The notes below the pieces were generated by a model that searched no databases, was not told the DNA's origin, and saw only the letters and a list, made by a program, of their open reading frames with translations. A DNA stretch of 64,000 bases from Pseudomonas tructae (lineage in GTDB: Bacteria > Pseudomonadota > Gammaproteobacteria > Pseudomonadales > Pseudomonadaceae). The DNA is taken from the NCBI RefSeq assembly GCF_004214895.1, contig NZ_CP035952.1:3172501-3236500 (forward strand). The letters are read 5' to 3'. Position 1 is the first letter of the stretch, and each line of letters begins with the position of its first letter. The position numbers and the translations under genes were made by a program. Below are positions 45,564 through 54,179 of this stretch, in pieces.

Positions 45564-46295
45564 ATGGAAAGCGTCGGATTACTTGCCACCCAAACCAACT
45601 GGAACGGTGGTCAGCGTCTTACCCTCAAAGGTGGCGATACCGCCACCTGCACGACCCTGCAACCAGGTCAGCTGTACGGGATCTTCATCTACAACTCGGC
45701 GCAGAACGACAAAGACGCTACCGTCAATGTAGTCTGGAGCAACAGCCAGCCTCCGTGCTCGATCACGGTCCCGGGTACCACGGCCAATGCCGGCCTGGCT
45801 TCAATGGGTTTTGTCTCGGGTACGGATACCCAGACAGTTTCGGTGTCAATTCCGACTAACAGCAGCCTGTCCCAAGTGGAGATCTGGCTCGGGAGCGTGG
45901 GCATGCCCACCAACACCGCCGGTTTGAGCAATCAACAGTTGCAGGCCAATGGCGACCAGTATCCGTTCAACAAGTACAACCGCTACTATGCAGTGCCACC
46001 GTCAAAATGGATGAACCTGACGATCGCCAGTACAATCACCCAGTTCATTTCCTGCCAGTTCCGCGAAGCCCAGGCGACCGTGTTCGTGGTCAATGAAACC
46101 TCCAACGGCCTGCTACCCAAGCAGGTTACCAAGATGGGGCCAACCGCCAGCGAAGATGGGGCGGTTACCATTAAGTCCACGTCCATCCAGAACATCAGCT
46201 ACAACCTGCAGGGTGATGGCTCCCAGTGGGTATGGATGGATGCTGACAGCCCACAAGATTCGCAATCGGCGAGCATCTCCTTGCAATCCCTGTAA
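45564..46295 (+). CDS. Unknown beta-rich protein, 243 aa
   Basis: Not recognised. 243 residues without signal peptide or membrane segment, rich in Ser, Thr, Asn and Gln with regular beta-strand spacing. It seems to consist of two halves (about 1-120 and 120-243), each with a paired Cys region (TCTTLQPGQLYGIFIYN; SCQFREAQATVFVVNE). RBS AGGAAAAGGA precedes ATG 45564. It is monocistronic, with its own structured upstream region and a strong terminator. A soluble binding or coat-like protein is possible; no function is claimed. Confidence 0.75.
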   Translation: MESVGLLATQTNWNGGQRLTLKGGDTATCTTLQPGQLYGIFIYNSAQNDKDATVNVVWSNSQPPCSITVPGTTANAGLASMGFVSGTDTQTVSVSIPTNSSLSQVEIWLGSVGMPTNTAGLSNQQLQANGDQYPFNKYNRYYAVPPSKWMNLTIASTITQFISCQFREAQATVFVVNETSNGLLPKQVTKMGPTASEDGAVTIKSTSIQNISYNLQGDGSQWVWMDADSPQDSQSASISLQSL

Positions 46296-46316
46296 TTTCG
46301 GCTGAGCCTGCATAGA

Positions 46317-46347
46317 CGCTCCTCCCGGTAACGGGAGGGGCGTTTGC
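46317..46347 (+). terminator. Intrinsic terminator after the 243-aa protein
   Basis: Stem CGCTCCTCCCG / CGGGAGGGGCG with loop GTAA, followed by TTTGCTTT. It lies 22 bases after the stop and could serve the convergent phosphatase gene as well. Confidence 0.85.
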
Positions 46348-46379
46348 TTTGTCCGATGATTTAGTGGCCTTGGCCGTGA

Positions 46380-47096
46380 TCATTCACCGGGCGTGTCGCT
46401 GATCACCCTCAAACTGCCCAGGTCCAGCAGGCTGAAACAGCCACTGGCCCAGCCGCCGGTGTCGATATGCCAGACATTGCCCAGCACCCGCACTTCACGT
46501 TGCGGGGTGTGACCGACGATCAACGCCCGCAGCCCCTCGATTGGCGTGTCATCTCCGGCATACAGACGCTTGCGTGACCATTGGCAGACCTCCTGAATTT
46601 CTTTTGGCGGTGTATCCTCCAGTTGCTCACGTAACTCGGCCCAGCGGCGCAAGGGGCTGTCAGCGTGCAACAGGCCAATCAACCCGTCGCCGGTCTCGAC
46701 CTCAAGGGCCAGCGGCAGGCGCCGGAACTGCTCGGCAAATCGCGCCTGTTCAGCTTCCGGCAGGGCCAGGAACCAGCTGCCACCAGCGGCCCGGTACTGG
46801 CTGTAGTCCAGCACGCCACCATCGACGTGGGTCACCGCCAAGGCTTCGTGATTGCCTTGCACGGCGTGAAACCACGGTTGGGCCAGCCACTCCAGCGCTT
46901 GCGGACACTCCGGGCCACGGTCGACCAGATCACCGACGCTGAACAGGCGATCCACTGCCGGATCGAAGCCGATGGCTGTCAGCCGTTGCTGCAGGCGCGA
47001 GAAATGCCCGTGGATGTCGCCCACGGCAATGTCACGCCCGCGCGTATTGGCTGTAAATCGCTCGATCCTGCGCACTACCGACTCCTCTGTTTTCAA
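46380..47096 (-). CDS. Metallophosphoesterase (PrpA/PphA-type Ser/Thr phosphatase)
   Basis: 238 residues with all calcineurin-like metal motifs: VGDIHGH, VGDLVDRGPE, VQGNHE, LLHADSP, VGHTP and IDTGGW. The length matches the lambda/PrpA bacterial protein phosphatases. Likely dephosphorylates phosphoproteins or small phosphoesters in the cytoplasm. Divergent from the DUF3016 gene. Confidence 0.9.
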   Translation of the reverse strand: MKTEESVVRRIERFTANTRGRDIAVGDIHGHFSRLQQRLTAIGFDPAVDRLFSVGDLVDRGPECPQALEWLAQPWFHAVQGNHEALAVTHVDGGVLDYSQYRAAGGSWFLALPEAEQARFAEQFRRLPLALEVETGDGLIGLLHADSPLRRWAELREQLEDTPPKEIQEVCQWSRKRLYAGDDTPIEGLRALIVGHTPQREVRVLGNVWHIDTGGWASGCFSLLDLGSLRVISDTPGE

Positions 47097-47160
47097 TCAG
47101 CACAGGCGTACAATGAAGCCTGTGCGGCAAATTGCGCAAGGCTGCACCTGGAGGTGAATC

Positions 47161-47676
47161 ATGCGCCCTGCCCTGACCCTGGCCAGCCTTAGCCTGCTGG
47201 CGTTCAACAGCCTGGCGCAACCTGCGGCCACGCCCAACGTCGAAGTCAGCTTCGACAAACCCGAACACTTTCGCGATGCCAGCCTCGACAGCAATGGCTA
47301 TGCGCGCGGTGCCGACGCCTATGTCATGAAGGAGTTGAGCACCTACCTGGTCAAACTCGGCCAGCGTTACCTGCCGCCCGGCCAACGCCTGCGCATCGAC
47401 ATCCGTGATATCGACCTCGCCGGCCAGTACGAGCCGTGGCGCGCCAATGCCTACTCGGTGCGCATAATGCGTGATGTCACCTGGCCCAGTATCGACCTGC
47501 AGTACACCCTGTCGCAACCAGGTCATGCAGTAAGCCAGGCCCAAGCGCACCTGAGTGACAAGTTCTACCTGCAACGCCCTGGCCGACGCGCCGATACCGA
47601 CCGGCTGTATGCCGAAAAAGCCATGCTCCAGGAGTGGTTTCGCAAGCAGTTCAGCACCTCGGTCCCGGGCGCCTGA
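47161..47676 (+). CDS. DUF3016 domain protein, periplasmic
   Basis: 171 residues with a signal peptide (MRPALTLASLSLLAFNSLA-Q). The DUF3016 body is recognisable: VEVSFDKPEHFRDA, LPPGQRLRIDIRDIDLAGQYEPW. Function unknown in the family. RBS GGAGG precedes ATG 47161. Confidence 0.85.
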   Translation: MRPALTLASLSLLAFNSLAQPAATPNVEVSFDKPEHFRDASLDSNGYARGADAYVMKELSTYLVKLGQRYLPPGQRLRIDIRDIDLAGQYEPWRANAYSVRIMRDVTWPSIDLQYTLSQPGHAVSQAQAHLSDKFYLQRPGRRADTDRLYAEKAMLQEWFRKQFSTSVPGA

Positions 47677-47714
47677 CCATTGTTGTACACACAACAGTGC
47701 CGAGGAGGATACCC

Positions 47715-47996
47715 ATGGTCACTCACTTCAAAACCGCTGGCCACCTTGCCTGTGGTCACCACGGTAACAACCTGGCAGCCACCACCGAACTCAATCGGGT
47801 CAAGTGCCGCAGCTGCCGCAATACCGACGCGTTCAAGACCGCCCGCAAGGACCAGCGCAATGCCGCGCAACGCGCGCGTAGAGCCGCCGCTCGACACGCC
47901 GCCAGCGACTGGCGTAGCGCCTGGATCGAGCGCCTGAGGGCCCTGCCCGGCCGCCAGCGCTTGCCACGCGGGTTCCACGGCCAGGGCTTTGTCTGA
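47715..47996 (+). CDS. Small basic conserved protein with Cys pairs
   Basis: 93 residues, start ATG 47715 after a strong GAGGAGG. The N-terminal part holds C-x-x-H and a C-x-x-C pair (ACGHH, VKCRSCRN), suggestive of a small zinc ribbon. The rest is very Arg/Ala-rich (ARKDQRNAAQRARRAAARHAA), as in nucleic-acid-binding tails. It lies 38 bases downstream of the DUF3016 gene, likely the same transcript. Function not recognised. Confidence 0.75.
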   Translation: MVTHFKTAGHLACGHHGNNLAATTELNRVKCRSCRNTDAFKTARKDQRNAAQRARRAAARHAASDWRSAWIERLRALPGRQRLPRGFHGQGFV

Positions 47997-47999
47997 AGC

Positions 48000-48530
48000 T
48001 CAAGCCTTGGCGCAGATCAGGCGCTTGAGGGCAATGGGCGCGATAAACCGGTGAAAAGGCGCAACCGGCAGCATGTACAACCGGCCGAGACGATTGTGCG
48101 TGTGCACCACGGTGGACACCACAATCTCGCGGCGCTTGTCGGCGCCCAAGGGACGCCGTAGCAACGCGATGTAGACGTCCAGGTGCTTGTCACGATCGAC
48201 CAGCAGCACTTCATCCGGGCTATTGCTGATCAGGGTAAAAATCCCGACCCGCTCATTGATCTGATAAGACGCCTCGTCGCGCTGCAAGTCGATCCGCGAC
48301 AGACGCCCCAGGTCCTTGAGACCAAACAGTTGCACCACGCGATTGCGCAGTACCATCAGGTTGTCGATCCAGCGCGGCATGCTGTTCATCAGGATGAGAA
48401 AGTGGCCCATCGCCGAGCGCTCGCCATCGTCGACGCTCACCTGGTGGGCATCGACGAAATCAGCCCCCGGCAACTGCGCGTAGATGCCCGAGCCCGCCGG
48501 TACCGCACAGGCGTTGATCCTGTTGTTCAT
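48000..48530 (-). CDS. DUF2867 domain protein
   Basis: 176 residues matching DUF2867 (GADFVDAHQVSVDD, NSPDEVLLVDRDKHLDVYIALL, RLYMLPVAPFHRFIAPIALKRL). This START-like-fold family is often fused to or near NAD-dependent epimerases; no enzyme activity is established. It converges with the preceding gene and lies 12 bases downstream of the VOC gene on the same strand, so the two probably share a transcript. Confidence 0.85.
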   Translation of the reverse strand: MNNRINACAVPAGSGIYAQLPGADFVDAHQVSVDDGERSAMGHFLILMNSMPRWIDNLMVLRNRVVQLFGLKDLGRLSRIDLQRDEASYQINERVGIFTLISNSPDEVLLVDRDKHLDVYIALLRRPLGADKRREIVVSTVVHTHNRLGRLYMLPVAPFHRFIAPIALKRLICAKA

Positions 48531-48542
48531 CGGTAGCTGTCC

Positions 48543-48968
48543 TTACCGGCAGTCGCGTGTCCCAAGGTTATCGAAGAAGCGCAGCAGGTAGCCGTCCGGG
48601 TCCTGAATCAGAAAATTGCGCTGGCCGATCTCGCGATCGTCGCTACGGTACCAATGGCTTTCGACCGCGCGGCGCAACGGATGCCCGGCCGCTTCGAAGG
48701 CATCGGCCAGGACCTGGACATTCTCGCAGAGGATCTGCAGGTTCAGCCCGCGGCCAAAAGGCGCCTCCAGCGGGCCTACGCGCCAGGGCGATTCAGTGTG
48801 CCAATCCTGCTCGAGCATCAGCTGGCTCTGGCCAAACGAGAGGAAGGCAAACTTGTCTTCAGGGCGCTGGTACTCCAGCGAAAAACCGGCAATATTGCAG
48901 TAAAAAGCCAGACTGCGTTGCAGGTCGCTGACGATCAGTTCTGGCACCAGGGCGTTCATCGTGAACAT
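48543..48968 (-). CDS. Glyoxalase/bleomycin-resistance (VOC) family protein
   Basis: 141 residues with the paired beta-alpha-beta-beta-beta modules of the vicinal-oxygen-chelate fold: VPELIVSDLQRSLAFYCNIAGF and IQDPDGYLLRF. It resembles bleomycin-resistance-type proteins in length and motif order. The start is ATG 48968 with GGAAG upstream; an inner ATG at 48959 is also possible. The substrate is unknown. Divergent from the AraC-type gene. Confidence 0.85.
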   Translation of the reverse strand: MFTMNALVPELIVSDLQRSLAFYCNIAGFSLEYQRPEDKFAFLSFGQSQLMLEQDWHTESPWRVGPLEAPFGRGLNLQILCENVQVLADAFEAAGHPLRRAVESHWYRSDDREIGQRNFLIQDPDGYLLRFFDNLGTRDCR

Positions 48969-49168
48969 GGGAGCTTCCGTAAAGGGTGAGTAGTGTAGCC
49001 AGCTGGACGGGCAACCTCGCCTTCCTGGCAACGCCCCGAGTCTACAGCAAGGCCTTGGAAGAAAACGAACGAGTCGCAACAAAAGGTGCCTTGAGCAAAC
49101 GCGGCTAGGCGCGTACACGCCGTTATCGTCGACTCTGTTGCCGACCCTACTTCCAGGAACCTTTGCCA

Positions 49169-50038
49169 GTGTCTGACATGCCGAGCCACTTCGCTTACAC
49201 AAAACGCTTCAACGCCGTGCTCGCCTACATCGATGCCCATCTTGAAGGTGACCTGTCGGTGAAAACCTTGAGCGGCGTGGCGAACTTTTCGGCATTTCAC
49301 TTCCATCGCCAATTCACCGCGTTCGTCGGCGTACCCGTCTCACGTTATGTGCAACTGATGCGGCTACGGCGCGCGGCACATCGCCTGGCTGCCACCGCTG
49401 ATCACTCGGTACTGGACGCAGCCCTGGGTGCTGGTTTTGAAAGCCCCGAGGCGTTTTCCAGGGCATTCAGGCGGGCGTTCGGCATGGCGCCGAGTGCGTT
49501 CAGGAAGGAGCCGAACTGGCAGGTCTGGAATGCGGTCTTCGCAATCCCTCATTTTTCCAGGACGATCATCATGCAAGTACGAATTGTGGAATTCCCCGAG
49601 GTCAGGGTAGCAGCGCTTGAACACCACGGAGCAGCTGGACTGGTCAGTGAAAGCGTGCGCACGTTCATCCAGTGGCGCCTGCACAGCGGACAGTCGCCGG
49701 CGGCATCGAGTCGCACCTTTGGCATTCCCTATAACAACCCCGATACGACACCTGCAGAAGATTTTCGCTTCGCCATTTGCGGCGAGATTCATGAAGCCGT
49801 GGCGCCAAATACGTTCGGCGTACACGAGCTTGTCATTCCTGGCGGCCGCTGCGCCGTGGTGCGACATACCGGTTCACCGGACCACATCGGTGAAACGATC
49901 TATCCGATTTACCGCGACTGGCTTCCCGGCAGTGGCGAGGAACTTCGTGACCAGTCGCTGTTCTTTCAATACCTGAGCGCCTATCCCCAGACACCGCTGG
50001 AGCAATGGCAAACAGATATATATATTCCGTTGCAATAA
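49169..50038 (+). CDS. AraC-type regulator with GyrI-like effector domain
   Basis: 289 residues with the DNA-binding domain first (about 10-110: AYIDAHLEGDLSVKTLSGVANFS, FHFHRQFTAFVG, ALGAGFESPEAFSRAFRRAFG) and a GyrI-like/SOUL-type ligand domain second (VRIVEFPEVRVAALEHHG). This is the Rob/SbmC-like layout seen in multidrug-responsive regulators. GTG 49169 is chosen because AGGAA is well spaced; TTG 49163 and ATG 49178 are alternatives. The target may be the divergent VOC gene (inference). Confidence 0.88.
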   Translation: MSDMPSHFAYTKRFNAVLAYIDAHLEGDLSVKTLSGVANFSAFHFHRQFTAFVGVPVSRYVQLMRLRRAAHRLAATADHSVLDAALGAGFESPEAFSRAFRRAFGMAPSAFRKEPNWQVWNAVFAIPHFSRTIIMQVRIVEFPEVRVAALEHHGAAGLVSESVRTFIQWRLHSGQSPAASSRTFGIPYNNPDTTPAEDFRFAICGEIHEAVAPNTFGVHELVIPGGRCAVVRHTGSPDHIGETIYPIYRDWLPGSGEELRDQSLFFQYLSAYPQTPLEQWQTDIYIPLQ

Positions 50039-50077
50039 CGGAGCAAGCAGCTTTCGCCCCTGAGGCCCAGTCAGGTC

Positions 50078-50257
50078 TCAGGCGGCTGCCCGACGCCGGA
50101 CAACCCGAAGCACAGCAAATACGACATTGGGCAACATCATGATTGCGAACATGCCCCAAAACCCGACCTTGCCCGCCCCGTGAAGGGACGCGCCCAGTGC
50201 GATGAACGCCATAGTGAGCACGAACTGAAACGATACGAATTTCTCTAAACCGCGCAC
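50078..50257 (-). CDS. Small membrane protein, 59 aa
   Basis: 59-codon ORF from GTG 50257, preceded by AAGGAGT at good spacing. Two hydrophobic segments (FVLTMAFIALGASL and GFWGMFAIMMLPNVVFAVL) and a basic tail RVVRRRAAA give a two-helix inner-membrane protein. It would be missed by length-filtered gene finders. Not recognised. Confidence 0.6.
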   Translation of the reverse strand: MRGLEKFVSFQFVLTMAFIALGASLHGAGKVGFWGMFAIMMLPNVVFAVLRVVRRRAAA

Positions 50258-50320
50258 CCTGACTCCTTACATTTATGAGTAGATCTCTCAGGATTCTACA
50301 GCCTGCAGCGAAGACACGGC

Positions 50321-50728
50321 ATGAAAACTCAAAAAACCTGCGTCGGTGACATTGTATTGATTCCTATCCCTGAAGGGTATAAACCAGCCAAAGTTCTTTA
50401 TGTATCACAGCGGTACAAAGACGTAATTTTACTGGGTGTGTACAAGGATTCGGTGAGCGCACGGGAGATGCCTAGTGGCCTGCCGGGTGACTTTGAACTT
50501 CTCGTCTACACATCGAAAGTGCCTGTCAAGCGACAGCGGTGGCATGCTGTCGGTAATGAACAACTGAGGCCGGCACAAACGGGGCTCGACGTAAGACTGG
50601 TCGCAGGAGAAGTCTGGCAGGGCGACAACCATCTAGGGGTAGCCACGGTTGTAGACAGGCTGAAGCTCCACGAAATGCTGGTGATGGGTGCAACGCTTCT
50701 CGAAAAAAAAGCCGCTGCCCTTAATTAG
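50321..50728 (+). CDS. Imm26-like orphan immunity protein
   Basis: 135 residues. The opening CVGDIVLIPIPEGYKPAKVLYVSQRYKDVILLGVY has the look of the Imm26 family of polymorphic-toxin immunity proteins; the match is by eye and moderate. No toxin gene adjoins it. It is the first of several orphan immunity-type genes in this stretch. Confidence 0.5.
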   Translation: MKTQKTCVGDIVLIPIPEGYKPAKVLYVSQRYKDVILLGVYKDSVSAREMPSGLPGDFELLVYTSKVPVKRQRWHAVGNEQLRPAQTGLDVRLVAGEVWQGDNHLGVATVVDRLKLHEMLVMGATLLEKKAAALN

Positions 50729-50819
50729 CGAATGATCATGCACTCATCAGCCCGCCACAGCTTGGCCGTTCCGGAAAATCATCGCAGGGCCGGCTGCCAG
50801 TGGTCGGAACGCTTATTTG

Positions 50820-51056
50820 CTAGCGCAATTCGTAAACCAGAACTGCTTCAGCCAACTCGATATCGCTGACTGTGCCCACCGCATTCTGAGTGCGCAAAAC
50901 CTCGAATGCAGCCTCCAGGCTAGCGCCTCGAATACCTCCATCGCTCGCGACGAAAGCTGCAGCATCATTGCGAGCGGTGAGTATTTTTTGGTCGCCTCCC
51001 TTAGCACTGTTCCGGCTACTTGCTTGGCTATCTTCGGTAAGCGTTTGTAACGGCCG
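50820..51056 (-). pseudogene. 5'-truncated DUF2388 gene
   Basis: A 78-residue open stretch ending at TAG 50820 reads GGDQKILTARNDAAAFVASD then GGIRGASLEAAF, and closes with DIELAEAVLV: the C-terminal two-thirds of the Pseudomonas DUF2388 family. There is no start codon, signal peptide or RBS; the frame hits a stop at 51057, exactly where the IS1182 end begins. About 25-30 N-terminal residues are missing, and they are not found on the other side of the IS. Other reading frames here are shadows. Confidence 0.75.
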
Positions 51057-51060
51057 CTAT

Positions 51061-52747
51061 CGACCCAGGCTGTGTGAAAACGCAGTAAACACGTCGAAAA
51101 CTGAGAGTCGCGCGGATTGCCTGTGGAATCAGCAGGCAAGAGCGTGAATAGCCTTACCCAGCGAAATAGACATTTGTAGTGCTATATGGGCCGCGTCAGC
51201 GGCCCATATAGCTGTTTGCGGGCCAGTAAACGGCGGGGTTTACGCCCTGATCGCCTCAAGTAGCCCTGCGATGCCGAAGATGCTCATCATTCGTTTGAGG
51301 TTGTAGGCAAGCACATAAAGGCTCATCTCGGTGCTTACCCTCGGCAGGGTTTTGGTCAGGAAGTGCGTACTTCCCATCCAGAATTTGAGCGTGCCAAAGG
51401 GATGCTCGACAGTCTGCCGGCGAACCTTCATTTTCCCCGGATCATGCTCCAATCGGATCTGCACGCCTTCGACTACTGCCTCATGCTCCCAACGCTTTAA
51501 TCGCCGCTCTTTACCAGTCGTACACTGCTTCTGCATGGAGCAGCTCTGGCATCCTGAAAACCAATAGCAGTGCAGTAGCATGCCGTCTTCCACCGAGGAA
51601 TGCCGTCGGGTCAGCAACTGGCCCGCAGGGCATCGATACTTGTCCGATGCAGCCATGTAGGTGAAGTCCTGCTTGCCGAATCGACCTTCCGCTTTACTGC
51701 TTGATGTCAGTGCTTTCGGTACAAAAGTGGTGATGCCAGCCTGCTCGCAAGCCAGGATATCCGGCCCTTTGTAATAGCCTCGGTCAGCAACCACCGTCAG
51801 CGCCTCAGCACCGATTTCTTCACGTGCCTGGTTAGCCATATTGCTCAGTTGCCCACGATCATTACCAACGTTGGTCACCTCATGGGCAATGATCAAATGG
51901 TGTTTGTCGTCGACTGCTGTTTGTACGTTGTAGCCAACTGTGCCGGAGCCTCGGCCGCTTGTGACCATTGAGCGGGCATCTGGATCGGTGAGGGATATTT
52001 GCTTATCAGGACTGGCCTGAAGCTGAGCATCGATGTCCTTGAGTTTTTCCATCTGCTGTTTCAGCTTTTCGATTTTGTCCTTCAACCGCTCAGTCTTCGC
52101 CTCAACCACTTCCGGCGATGTCCGATCCGCTGAATCCATTGCCGCTAGATAGCGGTCGATGCTCTGCTCGATCTGCTGCATGCGCGCCGTCACTTTGCCT
52201 TGAGTGAAATTGCGGTCGCGGTTATTCACGGCTTTGAATTTGCTGCCGTCGATGGCGATGATCGATTGGGAGAAGAGATCGAGGTTGCGGCAAAGCACTA
52301 CGAACTGTCGGCAGACGCTGCGAATGGCCTTACCGTTGTCTCCGCGAAAGTCGGCAATCGTTTTGAAGTCAGGCGCCAATCGGCCCACTAACCACATCAA
52401 CTCGACGTTGCGCTCTGCCTCACGCTCAAGTCGGCGGCTGGACTGAATCCGATTGAGATAGCCATAGATGTAGATTTTTAGCAGCACTGCTGGATGGTAA
52501 GCCGGACGGCCCGTTGTCGCGGGATTGGCACCCTCGAACCCGAGTGCTTTAAGGTCGAGTTCATCGACGAAAACGTCGACTACCCGAACTGGGTTTTCTT
52601 CGGTGATGTAATCATCCAGACATTCCGGCAGCAACGTGACTTGCGTCCGAGACTCACCCTCAATGAACCGCTTCATGGTCGTCCCCGCCACGGTCTCGAA
52701 GATCATAAGGTTAGACAATCGAGGGGGCGTTCACACAGCCTGGGCCG
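51061..52747. mobile_element. IS1182-family insertion sequence
   Basis: One transposase gene bounded by inverted ends: CGACCCAGGCTGTGTGAA at 51061-51078 and its complement at 52730-52747, 17 of 18 matching. The exact tips and a target duplication could not be fixed. The element abuts the truncated DUF2388 gene on the left. Confidence 0.8.
51240..52676 (-). CDS. IS1182-family transposase
   Basis: 478 residues, full length: MKRFIEGESRTQVTLLPECL, LLKIYIYGYLNRIQSSRRLE, APDFKTIADFRGDNG, IAIDGSKFKAVNNRDRNF, NVQTAVDDKHHLIIAHEVTN, VADRGYYKG and the C-terminal EHPFGTLKFWMG. The DDE-type catalytic Asp in IAIDGS and VADRGY and the late Glu are present, so it should be functional. A coiled-coil insert (KTERLKDKIEKLKQQMEKLK) is typical of the family. 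ATG 52676 is preferred over upstream in-frame starts. Confidence 0.93.
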   Translation of the reverse strand: MKRFIEGESRTQVTLLPECLDDYITEENPVRVVDVFVDELDLKALGFEGANPATTGRPAYHPAVLLKIYIYGYLNRIQSSRRLEREAERNVELMWLVGRLAPDFKTIADFRGDNGKAIRSVCRQFVVLCRNLDLFSQSIIAIDGSKFKAVNNRDRNFTQGKVTARMQQIEQSIDRYLAAMDSADRTSPEVVEAKTERLKDKIEKLKQQMEKLKDIDAQLQASPDKQISLTDPDARSMVTSGRGSGTVGYNVQTAVDDKHHLIIAHEVTNVGNDRGQLSNMANQAREEIGAEALTVVADRGYYKGPDILACEQAGITTFVPKALTSSSKAEGRFGKQDFTYMAASDKYRCPAGQLLTRRHSSVEDGMLLHCYWFSGCQSCSMQKQCTTGKERRLKRWEHEAVVEGVQIRLEHDPGKMKVRRQTVEHPFGTLKFWMGSTHFLTKTLPRVSTEMSLYVLAYNLKRMMSIFGIAGLLEAIRA

Positions 52748-52838
52748 ATGGTGGATTTCGTACCGATAAAAAACCTCAAATTGCGGTACCAAAAAATCAC
52801 CGACTATCCTAGCGTCAGCAGCAACCAGCGGGGCATTT

Positions 52839-53156
52839 TCAAGGATTCACAGTGATGCAAAAAAGTAGCTTGGTATCGGAAGTCTCGCTCTGAGATTCGT
52901 GTTCGTTCTGAGACAGGCGCATGGAGGCTTTGGCCCAGTTATAAGCCTGTGATGAGGGCAACGTTGAAGTGTCGGTGGTGCCTTGATATATATCGGAATG
53001 CCCTAGCCTGCCGTCTGGATAGTGCAACCACCCCTCCCATCCCACCAAGGTAGCGCCGGTTGCCTCCAGGAGTTGCAGAGCTTTAATCGCATGGACGTAG
53101 GGAAGAACTAGTTCGCTCTGAGATACGGACAGCCGCTGCAAGTCAGCCAGTGTCAT
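52839..53156 (-). CDS. Hypothetical protein, possible orphan immunity-type gene
   Basis: 105 residues, start ATG 53156 with AAGGA upstream (an earlier in-frame start at 53216 is less likely). Contains LQRLSVSQSELVLPYVHAIKALQLLEATGATLVGWEGWLHYPDGRLGH, soluble and acidic. Not recognised. By size and position between an IS and orphan immunity genes it may be another immunity remnant (inference). Confidence 0.55.
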   Translation of the reverse strand: MTLADLQRLSVSQSELVLPYVHAIKALQLLEATGATLVGWEGWLHYPDGRLGHSDIYQGTTDTSTLPSSQAYNWAKASMRLSQNEHESQSETSDTKLLFCITVNP

Positions 53157-53298
53157 TGGGAGATCCTTGTGGCATGCGTTAGGAGTCATGCTTGACAGAC
53201 TATCCCAAGAAGCCAAATGTCAGGTGCTGTTTGGAAAGAACCAGATTTGTGTACATGGGTGATTCTCGTCCTGCTTGAGGACATCCTAAAGCCTCGGC

Positions 53299-53330
53299 TA
53301 CGTTTTCACACAGCCTGGACCCATAGCGGA
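53299..53330. repeat. Solo copy of IS1182-end-like sequence
   Basis: The complement of this stretch reads CCGCTATGGGTCCAGGCTGT followed by GTGAAAACG, matching the left IS end with its flank at 51054-51080 except for two or three bases, in inverted orientation and without a transposase. Probably a relic of a second insertion. Confidence 0.55.
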
Positions 53331-53404
53331 CGCTCGAGATCATCCGCGCCATGTACTTCAAGGTTGATACAATCCCCCGCTTTTACACTGATGAGATGGA
53401 TTTC

Positions 53405-54007
53405 ATGGATCTGTATGTCGTGCGGCATGGTGAAACCTGGGCGAATGCCGAACATCGTTACCTGGGATCGCTCGACCCATCGCTCACAGAACGGGGGCGT
53501 GAGCAAGCTCAAGAACTAAGGGCGAGTTTGCCCCATGAGCTGGACACGCTTGTCGTATCTCCCCGTCTACGAGCAATGGAAACCGCCAGTATTCTTAACG
53601 AGAAGCTCAAGCTCCCGGCCCAGACAATGGACTGCTTTCGAGAGCGTGATGTAGGGGTTTTCGAGGGGTTGACCCAGGCAGACGCAAGGGAACGATATCC
53701 GCAGCTTTGGTCGCAAAACATTACGCGTCAATGGGGGCTCGAGCCCACCGGAGGAGAATCGATTGCTGATGTTGTGAAGCGGGTCAGAGGAGGATTGATA
53801 GATCTGGAGTCGAGATATCCGTCGAAGCGTGTACTTCTTGTAGCGCACGGATTTGTTGCGAAGACTATCCGGGCGCTGGCCAAGAGTGACTTTTCAGACT
53901 TCTACAACTGGCAACTCTCCAACGGCAGCATGCTGGCCTTGGAAAGCTTTGTACTCCCGACATCTGACCTAAAGACGCTACAGGCCTCGCTACCACCGGG
54001 CAATTAA
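53405..54007 (+). CDS. Histidine phosphatase (phosphoglycerate mutase-like)
   Basis: 200 residues starting MDLYVVRHGETWANAEHRY: the RHG motif with catalytic His is at the very N-terminus. Others: SLTERGREQA, VVSPRLRAMETASIL, the acid in RERDVGVFEGLT, and the second His in LLVAHGFVAK. Broad-specificity phosphatase of the PhoE/GpmB group. The start could also be 53396 or 53351. Isolated gene between repeats. Confidence 0.85.
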   Translation: MDLYVVRHGETWANAEHRYLGSLDPSLTERGREQAQELRASLPHELDTLVVSPRLRAMETASILNEKLKLPAQTMDCFRERDVGVFEGLTQADARERYPQLWSQNITRQWGLEPTGGESIADVVKRVRGGLIDLESRYPSKRVLLVAHGFVAKTIRALAKSDFSDFYNWQLSNGSMLALESFVLPTSDLKTLQASLPPGN

Positions 54008-54057
54008 GGTAATTCCTAATACCCTTGGCCTTAAGGGGATATCTGAAGGTCAGCTAT

Positions 54058-54097
54058 GGGTCGGAAGCGGTCGGTAGCGAGTGGCGGCTATCGACCC
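54058..54097. repeat. 40-bp intergenic repeat, copy 1
   Basis: Begins GGGTCGGAAGCGGTCGGTAG and ends GGCTATCGACCC, with complementary tips GGGTCG/CGACCC. Identical over 40 bases to 54615-54654. The pair brackets the Imm45 gene. Confidence 0.85.
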
Positions 54098-54179
54098 ATT
54101 GCAGCCGGTTGAGGTGTCTACGAAAGCAACGTCGATTCAATACGACACCAACCGCTCAGCACCTGGAGGGATAGTCAAA

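Noticed and set aside
50813..51139. 108-residue minus ORF and 77-residue plus ORF beside the IS
   Set aside because: A third frame here encodes the DUF2388 fragment with clear family motifs; these two are its shadows running into the IS end.
53217..53519. 100-residue plus ORF
   Set aside because: Built from the solo IS-end-like repeat and the start of the phosphatase gene in another frame.
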